DNA from: Mycteria americana
Lineage: Eukaryota > Chordata > Aves > Ciconiiformes > Ciconiidae
Assembly: GCF_035582795.1 (NCBI RefSeq)
Contig: NW_027445436.1
Coordinates: 6,322,770 to 6,386,769, forward strand
Length of the DNA stretch: 64,000 bases
Direction: 5' to 3'
Shown here in pieces: positions 24,135-36,097 of the stretch. The notes beneath the pieces were generated by a model. That model searched no databases and was not told where the DNA came from. It saw nothing but the letters and a program-made list of their open reading frames with translations. The translations under genes and the position numbers were made by a program. Within the stretch, counting starts at the first letter, position 1; the number at the start of each line of letters is the position of its first letter.

Positions 24135-25144
24135 TGTATTGGATTTGCTTGGCAAGGTTTTGTTAGCAGGGGGGCTGCAGATGTGGCCTCTGTGAGAAGG
24201 TGCCAGAAGCTTCCCCCATGTCTGATCGACCCAGTGCCAGCTAGCTCCAAGATGGACACGCCGCTGGCCAAAGCTGAGCCAATCAGCAACGGTGGTAGCA
24301 CCTCTGTGATAACAGATTTAAGAAGGGGGAAAAACTGTGCAACAGCAGCCAGAAGAGAGGAATGAAAATATGTGAGAGAAACAACTCTGCAGACACCAAG
24401 GTCAGTGAAGAAGGAGGGGGAGGAGATGCTTCAGGTGCCAGAGCAGAGATTCCCCTGCAGCCCTTGGTGAAGACCGCGGTGAAGCAGGTTGTCCCCCTGC
24501 AGCCCATGGAGGTTAACGGTGGAGCAGATATCCACCTGCAGCCCATGGAGGACCCCAAGTCAGAGCAGGTAGATGCACCCAAAAGAGGCTGTGACCCCGT
24601 GGGGGACCCACGCTGGAGCAGTCTGCTCCTGAAGGACTGCACCCCGTGGAAAGGACCCATGCTGGAGCAGTTTGTGAAGAACTGCAGCCTGTGGGAAGGA
24701 CCTACGTTGGAGAAGTTCATGGAGGACTGTCTCCCATGGGTGGGACCCCACGCTGGAGCAGGGGAAGAGTGTGAGGAGGAAGGAGCGGCAGAAACAATGT
24801 GTGATGAACTGACCGCAACCCCCATTCCCTGTCCACCTGTGCTGCTTGGGGGGAGGAGGTAGAGGGAATTTGAGCCCGGGAAGAAGGGAGGGGTAGGGGG
24901 AAGGTGTTTTAAGATTTGCTTTTATTTCTCATTATCCTACTCTGATTTGATTGGTAATAAATTAAGTTAATTTCCCCAAGTTGAATCTCTTTTGCCCATT
25001 ACTGTAATTGCTGAGTGATGTCCCTGTCCTTATCTTGACCCACGAGCCTTTCATTATATTTTCTCTCCCCTGTCCAGTTGAAGAGGAGGAGTGATAGAGC
25101 AGCTTGGTAGACACCTGGCATCCAGCCAAGGTTAACCCACCACA
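24135..25144 (+). mobile_element. LTR-A solo LTR in the old CR1
   Basis: It starts TGTATTGGATTTGC and ends GGTTAACCCACCACA. The flanks are GAGGG (24130-24134) and GCGGG (25145-25149), a 5-bp duplication with one mismatch. CR1 sequence is continuous across it. An internal ~45-bp repeat occupies about 24590-24770. A polyadenylation-type ATTAAG near 24960 and the GTAATAAATTAA stretch mark the end of R. It is the cleanest LTR-A copy in the window. Confidence 0.85.
24362..24862 (+). other. Open frame of 166 codons within LTR-A
   Basis: The frame begins MKICERNN and runs through the minisatellite, which is translated as ~15-residue units such as CTPWKGPMLEQFVKN and CSLWEGPTLEKFMED. The copy at 34.2-35.4 kb keeps the same start (MRICERNN) and the same units in the same relative frame, although broken into pieces, and the 0.5-kb copy keeps part of it. 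The unit length, divisible by three, could keep a frame open by chance. I do not know a protein of this kind, and translation is not demonstrated. Confidence 0.3.
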
Positions 25145-26255
25145 GCGGGGACACCTGATATATGCTGGGTATGCAATATGGCTGGGTGCAAGCAAGTTAG
25201 GAGATTGCTGGAGGGTGTTAATGGCAATTTCTTGACACGGGTGACTGATGAGTTGACTAGGGTAGATGCTGAGCTGGACCTGTTACTTGAAAACAAAGAA
25301 GAATTAGCTGGCAATGTAAAGGTCAAAAGCCTTGTTTGCAGTGACCATGAGATGGTGGAGTTTAAGATCCTGAGAAAAGTGAGCAAAATGAATAGTAGAC
25401 ACTAAAACCCTGGACTTTGGGCAAGCAGATTTAGGCTTTTTCAGGGATCTGCGTTGCAGGATCCCATGGGAGACTGCCCTGAAGTACAAAGGGGTCCAGG
25501 AGAAGTGGTTGATCTTCAAGGACTACCTCTTCAAAGCACAAGAACAGCCCATTCCACTGTGCATATAATTGAGCAACCTTGAAAGAAGGACAGCATGGAT
25601 GAGCAGGGAACTCCTGACTGAGGTCAAGCATAAAATGGGAAGTATGCAGAAGGTGGAAATGGGAATGGACTACCTAGTCGGAATATAGAGACATTGCCCA
25701 AGTGTGCAGGGACAGAATTTTGAAAGCCAAAGCTCAGCTGGAATTGGAACTAGTGAGGGATGTGAAGGGCTTCTTCAGGTATGTGGGCAGCAAAATGGAA
25801 GCTAAGGAAAATGTGGGCCCACAGTTCAATGGGTCAGGGGACCTAGTGACCAAGGACATGGAAAAGGCTGAGGTACTCAATGCCTTTTTTGTCTGTGTTT
25901 TCACTGGTAAGCTCTGCCCTCAGGCCTTTCAGGTCCCTGAGCCTAGTGTCAGAGTCTGTGGGAGAGAAGCATTACCTATAGTAGAGGAATATCAAGTTAG
26001 GGATCACTTAACCCACTTAGACATGCACAAGTCCATGGGACCAGATGGGATGCATCCAAGGGTGCTGAAGGAGCTGGCCAGTGTCATTGTGAGGCAGCTC
26101 TCTATCATCATTGAAAGGTCATGGCAATTGGGGGAGGTTCCGGATGACTGGAGAAAGGCGAATGTCACACTCATCGTCAAGGACAGCACAAAGGGGGATC
26201 CGGGGAACTGCAGCCCGGTCAGCCTTACCTCTTTCGCTAGGAGGGTTATGGATCA

Positions 26256-26445
26256 AATCATAGAATCACAGAATCATAGAATAGTTTGGTTGGAAGGGAC
26301 CTTTAAAGGTCCCTAACCCCCCTGCAATGAGCAGGGACATCTTTGACTAGATCAGGTTGCTCAGAGCCCTGTCCAACCTGACCTTGAATGTTTCCAGGGA
26401 TGGGGCATCTACAGACTCTCTGGACAACCTCTTCGAGTTTTTGAA
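26256..26445 (-). mobile_element. CR1 3' tail inserted in the old CR1
   Basis: The plus-strand text begins with the reversed octamer tail (CATAGAATCACAGAATCATA) and continues as a reversed CR1 3' end (CCTTGAATGTTTCCAGGGAT). The host CR1 reads on either side. Confidence 0.85.
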
Positions 26446-27364
26446 CACCTCAAAGCCATGTCCAGGCACATAAACAACAATAAAAGATTATTTGGAACAG
26501 CCAGCATGGCTTTAACAATGGCAAATGGTGTCTGACCAACCTGATAGCTTTCTGTGATGGGATGACTGGCTCTGTGGACACAGGGAGAAGAGTGAATATA
26601 GTTTTCCTTGACTTAAGGAAAGCCTTTGACACTGTCTCCCATAGTATCTATACAGCCAAGCTGGAGAGAGATGGTTTAGATAGGTGGGCTATAAGGTGCA
26701 TGGACAATTGCCTGAACTGTTGGGCTCAAAGGTTTGTGATTGAGTGTACAAAGTCCTACTGGTAGCCAGTTACTGATGTTCCTCAGTTGTTGATACTGGG
26801 GCCAATACTATTTAATATCTTTATTAAGAACCTGGACAATGGGACAGAATGTACCCTTGGCAAGTTTGTGGATGACACCACATTGGGAGGAGTGGTTGAT
26901 ATGCTGGAGGACATGGCTACTATTCACAGGATCTTGATAAGCTGACTATGTGAGCTGACAGGAACCTCATGAACATTAACTAAGGCAAATGCAAAGTCCT
27001 GCATCTGGGATGGAATAATCCCATGCAACAGGACAGGCTGGGGGCCCACTGGCTAGAAAGCTGAGAGTAGCCAGCAGGTTGAGGGAGGTGATTATTCCCC
27101 TCTACTCAGCACTGGTGAGACCACATCTGGAGTACTGTGTACAGTTTGGGGCTCCCCAGTATAAGAAAGACATTGACATACTGGAATGAGTCCAGCAGAG
27201 GCCACCAAGATGGTTAGGGGGCTGGAACACATGACATATGAGGAGAGGTTGAGAGAACTGTTTTTGTTGTGGGTTTTTTTCTGCCTTAAGAACAGAAAGC
27301 TATGGGGAGATCTTATTGCTGCCTACAACTACCTAATGGGACAGTATACACGTAGGGAAATTTC

Positions 27365-28056
27365 TGTAACAAAATTCAGTGCAGGATCTTATGGAAGGGG
27401 AAGGTGATATTTATTTACTAAACCTCTAAGTTGATTTTACCCACTCACTCTCTCACACCCACATACTCACAGCCACCAAAATGTATGTGTCTAAGTGGTC
27501 TGGCCAGGACCACTTGTGTGCTACACTGAGGACAAGGGATGCTGGCTGTCAAACCCTCACTACATATCTTGGGTTCCTCTTGATTGGCGACAATGTACTA
27601 TTTTTGGAGAGATCTTTTATACCCTATAGGAGTCAACAGTTGTTATGGGGTGGTCCTTCACTTCAGAATTGTGTGGACTTCAGTCTCCATCATTCTTAGG
27701 CAAGGAACCTGCTCATTGTCTGTTTTCCTGTTGAGCTAACAGGAAAAGAAATGATATATGTGATATGCTGCAAACTTGTTGTCATCTTCTTGATTTTAGA
27801 GTGCAGGGTCTTCTGCTGACAAGTCATCTGTGCTGTGGTCTGACCAGAGTGCAGGCCTTCTGGTTGCGACAGAAACACATTCCCAAGTTTCACATCTGAG
27901 AACAGTGCCCTGGGAATCATGTTCTTCATTATCCATACAGGCTATTCTTTTAACCCTTGTTCTGCTGCTTCTTACGGTGTTTTCTCACACTCAGACACAT
28001 TTGCATTCATATTTCATTCCTACCAATGTTCACATTTTTGTTTCAAATAACTACAG
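27365..28056 (-). mobile_element. Probable LTR, minus strand, with adjacent polypurine tract
   Basis: The segment starts TGTAACAAAATTC and ends AAATAACTACA. Right after it lies GCCCCCCTCTTGG, whose complement is a polypurine tract placed as in a 3' LTR boundary. A reversed AATAAA-like motif (TTTATT near 27411) and TATA-like motif (TTTTATA near 27614) fit a minus-strand LTR. No target duplication was found, so this may be the 3' LTR of a partial element extending right. Confidence 0.5.
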
Positions 28057-28739
28057 CCCCCCTCTTGGTTCAGAGAATGTCCACATTGGAATGAATATTA
28101 GTATATGGATTCATTGTGATTCATCTCAGTATACTGGTCATCTAGGCATCCCAATGTGGGGGTTTTTTTTCTTAATCAATCTATGATCTTCAATCGAATT
28201 ATTCATAGCACGAAAGCATGCAAAGCAGTGTAGAGTATATCATAATATCACTGGCATCGCTATTACTATTTCTTCCAAAGCACAATAGCTGTTGGTTTTC
28301 TAACATAATCTGAAGTTTCCCCTCTTGGTTTCTCTTTATTAATGTTTTTAGCTTCTTGTTCTATTTCTTGTGATTCACTAAGAATTTTATTCCAATGCAC
28401 CAGTGCTAGTGTTCATTATGATCCCAGGAAGAAAGGCACTCAGACTCTGTAAGGTATTGATTAAAATATCATTTATTGGAGCTAACATTAGAAGGAAAAA
28501 GAGAATAAGGAGAATATGTCCCTTCAGATGGTGGGAACCCTGAGTTGTGGAGCACAGGATGGATCTCCAATCAGGGCATAGCATGTTGCATAGATCCCAT
28601 CCATGGACAGGTTCCCCAACATTTTGGTCTTTAGAGCTCTTATAGGATTTTCTTACAAGAAAACAACTATTAATCATTTCTGCTGTCAAGCAAAAAGATG
28701 TTCACATGAGAACATGCTGATTTACTTTAAGATAAAGAC
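28057..28739 (-). other. Possible endogenous retrovirus internal remnant
   Basis: The sequence lies on the internal side of the LTR at 27365-28056. A 100-codon minus-strand frame (28689-28387) contains a hydrophobic run (HILLILFFLLMLAPIND), which could be a decayed Env membrane segment. No other retroviral motif is certain. Confidence 0.25.
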
Positions 28740-28979
28740 AAGGACATGCAGGTGCTGTAATCTCTGGTGCCAAGTGAGAGCTGCCTACAAGCTCCTCCAT
28801 TACAATTAGCTGGCTAAGCTTATCCTGTGGCCAAGGAATATGTACAGCACAACACAGGCTACACTAAGCTATAAGTACAGCACAGCACAGGCCTGGGTCT
28901 GGGTCTACTTGGGTTAACTGTTATGTAGATTGCTAACTCTTCAATGTACAGTAGTCTCCCGGTTAGGATAACTACAAGT
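28740..28979 (-). repeat. LTR-D type segment
   Basis: From GAGAGCTGCCTACAAGCTCC to GGATAACTACA it resembles 45195-45428 (GAGCTGCCTGCAGGCTCCTC ... GGATCACTACA) along its whole length. Both end in CTACA, as an LTR end would on the minus strand. Confidence 0.6.
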
Positions 28980-30014
28980 GATCCCAGACTTAATCCCAAT
29001 ATAGTGTTTTTGCATTTTATATTACTCTGATTATACTATAGTTGATGCATGACATGTGTGGACATTGCAGATGTTTCACCCCTTATCTATACACATGAGA
29101 AAAATTGCACATACATTTTTCCACAAGGGTTTCAGTTTCCTGATACAATCCCTACCAAACTGGATACAGGGAAACAACACATATACATCCATTTCCAGTA
29201 GCATATATGTGAGAATCATTAACTGGTACCATGTGCAAGTAATTATTGCCTCATTATTCCATTCCATTTCCATGACTGGAATTTAAACCAACCTGGACAT
29301 TGATTTTCACACTCTATGTGTTCAGGTGATTGATATTTTTATAGCAAGAAACCATTACTTTGGTTGTTTGCTGTCTTGTTAGTCTCAACTGCTAACAGTT
29401 GCATTTGGGTACAAGCTCTATCAATGCTAGTAACATTTCTCCAGTCTTAATACTTTTCCTTTACTTATGTTAAATATTTTCATTGCTTTTGTTCACATTT
29501 TGCTCCCAATATGTTATGATTAAAGCTTGATTTGAAAGAATCTCACAATTTGATATTTCCTCTCAATTACTCTCTTGGTTACATTGACTTTCAATCAACT
29601 GTTCATTTCAGGCTAGTATAATTTTCAATCCACAAATAATATATTTATATTATTACAGTCAGTTATTACACATCAGTTACAGTCAAGCACTATAGGGTTA
29701 ACTTTTGTTTGCTTTTCCAAGTTTATCCCAATTCAATAACAGTATTTTATCCCCTCAAACCTTCACATACACATGCTTAACCCACCATTCAACTCTTAAG
29801 TACTGGTTCTTCTGTTTCAAACCTCCTCTTCTTTCCTTCCTTGTTTGATACCCTTCCTAGGTTTCTTTTATGAATATGCTCACATACACTTACTTGGAAA
29901 CATTTCTGAATTGTATCTTTCTCTGTTGATAGCCCTTGGAGGATCACTCTGCAAAATAAAATGTAAAGATTTACCCAATCATTAGGTTATGATGTTTGTG
30001 ATTCACTTTTATAG
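28980..30014. other. No gene recognised; AT-rich DNA
   Basis: Low GC, no transposon tail, no coding frame of note. It may include further decayed retroviral sequence. Confidence 0.4.
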
Positions 30015-30019
30015 AGCTT

Positions 30020-30590
30020 TGTTGTGGTTTAGCCCCAGCCAGCAACTAAGCACCACATAGCTGCTCGCTCACTCCCCCCCCCACCCAGTGGGATTGGGGA
30101 GAGAATCGGAAGAGCAAAAGTAAGAAAACTCATGGGTTGAGATAAAGACCGTTTAATAGGTAAAGCAAAAGCCGCGCACGCAAGCAAAGCAAAACAAGGA
30201 ATTCATTCACTACTTCCCATCGACAGGCAGGTGTTCGGCTATCTCCAGGAAAGCAGGGCTCCATCACACGTAACGGTTACTTGGGAAGACAAACGCCATC
30301 ACTCCGAATGTCTCCCCCTCCCTTCTCCTTCCCCAGCTTTATATACTGAGCATGACATCATGTGGTATGGAATAGCCCTTTGGTCAGTTTGGATCAACTA
30401 TCCTGGCTGTGTCCCCTCCCAGCTTCTTCTGCACCTGGCAGAGGATGGGAAGCTGAAAAGTCCTTGACTAGTGCAGCAGCAACTAAAACATCTCTGTATT
30501 ATCAACACTGTTTTCAGCATAAATCCAAAACATAGCCCCATACCAGCCACTATAAAGAAAATTAACTCTATCCCAGCTGAAACCAGGACA
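30020..30590 (-). mobile_element. LTR-C solo LTR, ERVL type, 5-bp target duplication AGCTT
   Basis: On the minus strand it starts TGTCCTGGTTTCAGCTGGGA and ends AACCACAACA. AGCTT flanks both sides (30015-30019, 30591-30595). A TATA box (complement of TTTATATACTGAGC near 30337) and AATTAAAC-type signal near 30150 are in LTR order. It is the classic avian ERVL-like LTR, and a solo copy made by LTR-LTR recombination. Confidence 0.9.
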
Positions 30591-31150
30591 AGCTTGAAGT
30601 CAGACTGGTGAATAAAACTTCTTCAAAGGCTGATCTGATCTTTATATGCACTTGTTAAACTATTGGGTTGGGGGGTGTTTATGAACGAACAAAATTATTA
30701 TGGGCATATAATTTGATTGTTCTTGGTGCCGATAACTTAAATCAGTAAAAGGAATGGCATATGTGATATGCTGCAAGTTTGTTGTCATTCTCCTGTTGGA
30801 GGAAAATGGAGCACAAGAACTCCAGAAGTAAATAATTTGTAATACAACGGAACCTTCAAGGTATCTATCTGAAAAGCTACAGACCCACATTTTACAGAGA
30901 CAACCTCCCTGAACTCCCAGATGGCCTGTAGTCTGGAATTCACATTAGATTAACGGCCCAAGTAGCTTCATAATGCAGAACTATCTTTCCTTTGCTTATT
31001 TGTGGAAAAGATCTGTGGAGCAAAGTTAGAAATCTTATTTTAGTTGAATGAATGATCTTGCTTTCAGACCTTGTCCTTCAACCAGAAATTCCCTAAAATT
31101 GAACTTTACAAAGGACTCAGGAAAAGGTGAGTCTGTGCCATGACTCAATG
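30591..31150. other. No gene recognised; contains a short repeat shared with 27.7 kb
   Basis: About 55 bases around ATATGTGATATGCTGCAA (30769) resemble 27752-27800, so this is probably another LTR fragment. No coding region is seen. Confidence 0.35.
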
Positions 31151-31156
31151 TTATGC

Positions 31157-31673
31157 AATATCATAGAATGATAGAATCACAGAATCATAGAATAGTTTGG
31201 GTTGGAGGGGACCTTTAAAGGTCATCTAGTCCAAGCCTCCCTGCAACAAGCAGGGACATCTTCCACTAGATCAGATTGCTCAGAGCCCCGTTCAGCCTGA
31301 CCTTGAATGTTTCCAGGGATGGGGCATCTACAGCCTCTCTGGACAACCTGTTCCAGTGTTTCAACACCCTCGTTGTAAAAAATGTCTTCCTTATATCTAG
31401 TCTGAATCTACCTTCTTTTAGTTTAAAACCATTACCCCTTGTCCTATCACTACAGGCCCTACTAAAAAGTCTGTCCCCATCTTTCTTATAAGCCCCCTTT
31501 AAGTACTGAAAGGCCACAATAAGGTCTCCCTGGAGCCTTCTCTTCTCCAGGCTAAACAACCCCAACTGTCTCAGCCTGTCCTCATAGGAGAGGTGTTCCA
31601 TCCCTCTGATCATTTTTGTGGCCTTCCTCTGGACCCGCGCCAACAGGTCCATGTCTTTCCCATACTGAGGACA
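31157..31673 (-). mobile_element. CR1 LINE 3' end
   Basis: The left edge has the reversed octamer tail (ATAGAATGATAGAATCACAG). The minus-strand frame 31652-31266 (128 codons) is the CR1 ORF2 C-terminus ([19 protein letters not shown] ... [19 protein letters not shown]). The copy is 5'-truncated just upstream of that frame. It is little decayed compared with the old CR1 at 18-27 kb. Confidence 0.9.
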
Positions 31674-31689
31674 ATATTGTCAGTACAGG

Positions 31690-33510
31690 AAGAGTTTTAA
31701 AGAAACTTACACATGGGAACTGAATGAAGGCTGAATCACCATAAAGCAATGGTGGTTTTCTATATCCTCCTGTTTCTGTCATTTCTGTATTAAATTTCTG
31801 TATGAAAAGAGCTGTGTGGTTACCATATAGTGGTGATAGGGACTGTGAAAAGTTGTGAGTACCTCACAAAGGCAAAGCACAGGATGGCAAGAAAAAGTGC
31901 TTTTGACCCTTATATTCTACAAGGTGGCTAGCTAGAAGTTGTTACTTGCAATCTGTGGGGTGTTTAGGTTTGTGAAATTTAGCAAACTAACCTAGAAAGG
32001 CCTCAAATGGCCTTAGATAATTGCTGGAAGACATTCCATGATTTTCAGCACAAGGCTGCAAGGCCCAGTGGTATCACCTCTCTGGAGATGGCGTGGTGAC
32101 CTCTTCTTACATTAGGTGAAAACCCAAACCAAACCACATGTAGGAATGAGGAAAAGGGGTGATGCAGGTAGGTGACATTGAAAATTTCACGAAATCTGGA
32201 AAGCTTTCTGTGGTGAAGGACTGTCTTTGGGGATGGGCATTAACTATTACAGTTGTAAAAGAATAAACAGAAGAAACCTTTCCCATCAATTAAATTGTAT
32301 TTGGGGTTGTGTGGAGAACATGGCACTGCTGTGATATTTATAAGTAAATGAATTTTCCATCTATACATTAAAGCTCACATAATTCTTCTTCAACAAGTGA
32401 CACCACATGTCACCTTTTAGGTAGTAAATTTTGCCGAGTAAAGACTTTTTCTTTGGTTATGTACATGTCAATTTTCACATTATCTACTCTTCCTGAAAAC
32501 TAAAACTCAAATTATTTTAACAAATGTAGGTATTTATTTTAACAAATGTAGGTATTTATTTTAATACACACACATTTTTAATTCTTGTGAGAAAATGTCT
32601 TAGCTGCATTCTTAGTATCTTTTAATGTAAAATGGTTGAAATTAAAAATGCTTACCAGATATGTTATCAAAGCAATATGCTGTAGCCATTGTGTCAAATT
32701 TAAGTTTACTTATATATCAAACTCTATATAAAATGGCAAGGTCAGTGTAATTGTTTGCACCAAGAAACTGCAAGCTACAGGTCTAGAAAATTTTACCCCT
32801 TCATTTACTAACTGAATTATTTTTGAAGCAAATTGAAGTAACTGAAAAGTCTGTCACCCTGCCACACCTGTCCATTTCTTGTTCCTAATTAAAATTAACT
32901 GCTTATCTTTCCAGACACCTCTTCTGATTGATCTTGACAGTAGAGCTGGGCATCACTACACTAATCAAATATCTGGAATTTTTAAATGATAATTAATCTT
33001 CATGCAAGGGGCCATCATTGGTTGCATGTAACCCTGGGAGGCCGTGAAGGTCCCAGTGGATTCTCCAAGGATTAGAGCTTGCCCCTTTATTTGAAGGGAT
33101 GTCATTTGTCTGTCAGGCAATATGGACACAAATTACTAACCAATTATGCCCACAGCATCCCTGCTTCACAGTCTCAGAAGGGGAAATAAAGCCCAGGGAA
33201 AAGTTTCTAAAGGTGTCAGGATGAGGAATGCACACATGCGCCTTGCACCATGGCCACTGTAATGCCTGCTTCTCAACCCCATGCCATCAATATGACAGTG
33301 AATTTCTGCATGTGCCATGCGATGGGGAAGCTGAAGATACAGACTTCAGCGTTTGCTCCCTGTGACGGGCCTGTGAAATACAGGGAGAACTGGGGAAAAG
33401 GGGTGGAAGGAAAGTGAAGGGGGGATTGAGCACTGGGGAAAGAAACCTGTGCACACAAGGGGTGTATGAGAGTGAGGCTGGCGGAGCTGCAGGAGGTGAA
33501 AAAGCACATG
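31690..33510. other. No gene recognised; single-copy-looking DNA
   Basis: AT-rich sequence. TTTTAACAAATGTAGGTATTTA occurs twice near 32515-32560 as a short tandem duplication. Open frames at 33273-33546 on the minus strand have no recognisable content. Confidence 0.4.
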
Positions 33511-33514
33511 CCTG

Positions 33515-34189
33515 TGTTGCCATGAAAAGCCGAAATCAGGACTCAATAGTCGGGATGACTATTAAGCAGGTATTCGTTATTGCAGCACTGGGCAGCACTG
33601 GGGATCGCTCCGCCACAAGTGCTCCGCCAGGTCAGCACAACACATCAGCTCATATACAGAAAAATCATACATATTCATCAGATTTCCTGAAAAGGGCAGT
33701 CTTATGGTGATGAGTTCCCGGAATTCATTTACATAGTCCAAGCATGCGCAGTAAAATTAGGGTTAGGGTCTTTTCACCCTCCCGGTGGTCTTCCATAGTC
33801 TTCCTCATGTTGTCTGCTAGTTGAACTTTGGGCTTCCTTTGTCCATATATAGTCATTGAATTAGCTCATCAGTCCTTTGGCCTCAGAATGTCACAAGGGG
33901 GTCGATTTAAACTAGTTCTTTGGTGCTTATCTTTGGCACAATCGTCCTGAGTTCCTGTTATCAGTGATTTAATTAGGAAGCCTAACAAGCTTGCTCAAGG
34001 CCTGTTTAGTCCTATCAGGTAAGAAGTTACAGGAAATGTCCTATCATCAACTCTGCTCAGCAGGTAACTAAAACTATCTTTGCAGGGGAAGAAAACAAAA
34101 GAGAACAAGGATGCAAAAAAATGCAAGTCTATGTATCACAGTAAGGTCTTAGTCAGGGATTGTCAGGGATTTAACCCTTTCACCTGACA
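33515..34189 (-). mobile_element. Probable LTR, same type as 62865-63336
   Basis: Ends are TGTTGCCATG and TTTCACCTGACA. CGTTATTGCAGCACTGGGCA and GGGGATCGCTCCGCC parallel CTTTATTGCAGCGCTGGATG and GGGGATCCTTCCGCC at 62.95 kb. No target duplication is clear, so edges may be off by some bases. Confidence 0.55.
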
Positions 34190-34197
34190 AAAGGTGA

Positions 34198-35375
34198 TGT
34201 GGTGGGTTGACCTTGGCTGGCCACCAGTTGCCCACCAAGCCGCTCTATCACTCCTCCTCAATCAACAGGACAGGGGGAGAAAATGCAATGAAAAGCTCGT
34301 GGGTCAAGATAAGGACAGGGAGATTACTTACCAATTACTGTCAGGGGCAAAACAGATTCGACTTGGGGAAATTAATTTAATTTACTGTCAATTAATTGTA
34401 AAAGAGTAGGATAGTGAGAAATGAAACAGAACTAAAATCACCTTCCCCCACCCCTCCCTTCTTCTCTAGACTCAGCTTCACTCCCAACTCTTCTACCTCC
34501 TCCTGCCGAGCAGTGCAGGGGGATGGGGAATGGGGGTTGCAAACAGTACATAATGTTTCATCTCTGCCGCTCCTTCTTCCTCACACTCTTCCCCTGCTCC
34601 AGTGTGGGGTCCCACCCATGGGAGACAGTCCTCCACAAACTTCTCCAACGTAGGCCCTTCCCATGGGCTGCAGTTCTTCACAAACTGCTCCTGCATGGGT
34701 CCTTTCCACGGGGTGTGGTCCTTCAGGAACAGACTGCTCCAGCGTGGGTCCCCCAAGTGCCACAGGTCCTGCCAGAAAACTTGCTCCTGCATGGGTCCTC
34801 TCTCCACGGGCTGCAGCTTCCTTCAGGGCATATCCACTTGTTGCAGTGTGGGGTCCTCCAGAGGCTGCAGGTGGATATCTGCTCCACCGTTAACCTCCAT
34901 GGGCTGCAGCTTCCTTCAGGGCATATCCACTTGTTGCAGTGTGGGGTCCTCCAGAGGCTGCAGGTGGATATCTGCTCCACCGTTAACCTCCATGGGCTGC
35001 AGGGGGACAACCTGCCTCACCATGGTCTTCACCACGGGCTGCAGGGGAATCTCTGCTCCAGCGCCTGGAGCACTTCCTCCCCCTCCTTCTTCCCTGACCT
35101 TGGTGTCTGCATAGTTGTTTCTCTCACATATTCTCACTCCTCTCTCCCAGCTGCTGGTGCGCAGCGTTTTTAACCCTTTTTTAAATGTGTTATCACAGAG
35201 GCGCTCCCAACGTCGCTTATTGTCTCAGCTTTGGCCAGCGGTGTATCCATCTTGGAGCCGGCTGAAACTGGCTCCATCTAACACGGGGGCAGCTTCTGGT
35301 GTCTTCTCACAGGAGACACCTCTGCAGCGCCCCTCCCCCCCCCGCTACCAAAACCTTGCCACGAGCCCAAGGTAC
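34198..35375 (-). mobile_element. LTR-A copy with expanded minisatellite
   Basis: The plus strand starts TGTGGTGGGTTGACC, the complement of the LTR-A 3' end, and closes near GCTACCAAAACCTTGCCA, the complement of the LTR-A start. The internal repeats run from about 34605 to 35050. They include a perfect 93-bp tandem duplication. The last ~12 bases at the right edge have decayed. AGGTGA before and AGGTAC after may be remains of a target duplication. Confidence 0.8.
34811..34996. repeat. Perfect 93-bp tandem duplication in LTR-A
   Basis: 34811-34903 and 34904-34996 appear identical, starting CTGCAGCTTCCTTCAGGGCA. 93 bases is 31 codons, so the minus-strand frame 35010-34723 stays open through both. 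Identity implies a recent duplication by slippage or unequal exchange. Confidence 0.9.
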
Positions 35376-36095
35376 CTTTGTTTTTCGTAAATAATTGATT
35401 CCTGTCCCAGCCACCGTGCCCTGCTCTTTCCGACTGCTCAACTCCTCTCCCCAAACAGCAGCAAGCGCTTGCATATAATGGACGAAGAGCCGGCCCTGCA
35501 GCCGGCGTACAGCCCCGCGCAATAGCCCGGCTGCCCAATCGAACGATCGCAGCAGTTCCCTCTTCTCCCACCCCCACCCCCACCCGCTCCTTGCCCCGCC
35601 CGCAAAGCATTTGGCTGAAAGGGAGAGAAATACATCACTGCAAAGGCAGCCCTGTTGCTGGAGAGGCCTTTGCAATTACAGACATTCCCTGCAGCTCCCT
35701 GCTAACTCACTGCATGCGGGAGGGCGGGGGGTGAAGGTGTGGGGAGACGCTTGTAGGTGCCTCTGAATTGGAGCAATGGGAGAAGCTAGGGGTAGCTGGA
35801 GCATAAAGGACATGCTTGAGTCCTAATCAATGAAGCAGCACAAAGGGGACAATGACAATTGCAGGTTCAGTGTGTCTGGTCTGCTCAGGGCTTTCCAACA
35901 CAATTGATTGCTGCATATTTATTGCAGGCAGACTCCCTGGCTTTGTGCAGATCTCCCAGGAACCAGGGCCACCCTGGTAAGACAAAGGCTCATTTAATCG
36001 AAAGTGCATGGATGGCAAGGAGCCAGGGCTGGAAAAGTCTACCAAACCCTTTCAAGCCTTCCCTGTTGAGTTTATAGCCGTGTGCATGCACACAC
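35376..36095. other. GC-rich block, then single-copy-looking DNA
   Basis: 35440-35620 is rich in CpG and G+C (GAGCCGGCCCTGCAGCCGGC; CCGCGCAATAGCCCGGCTG). It lies about 2 kb upstream of the main CpG island and may be its outer edge or an alternative promoter. Frames here on the minus strand show no known domain. Confidence 0.35.
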
Positions 36096-36097
36096 AT

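Larger units (their letters stand above)
18010..27364 (+). mobile_element. Old CR1 LINE broken into five pieces by later insertions
   Basis: Collinear CR1 pieces are 18010-18195 (5' region, ending CTTTAAACTAGC), 20600-20949 (endonuclease: MGNKQEE-like start, then CGVC-type block GDIVVGIC), 24082-24134, 25145-26255 (endonuclease end, CSDHEMVEF, then linker) and about 26446-27364 (RT: VFLDLRKAFDTVSHSI, FVDDTTL). The gaps hold LTR-B, a hAT transposon, LTR-A and a CR1 tail. Stops and frameshifts are common. The catalytic box reads FVDD rather than FADD. The 3' end is replaced by an LTR at 27365. The sum of CR1 pieces is about 2.65 kb, shorter than a full-length CR1 of roughly 4.5 kb. Confidence 0.75.

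Noticed and set aside
35278..35675. Minus-strand frames of 110-122 codons
   Set aside because: GC-rich flank with no known motifs and overlapping frames, partly in LTR-A.
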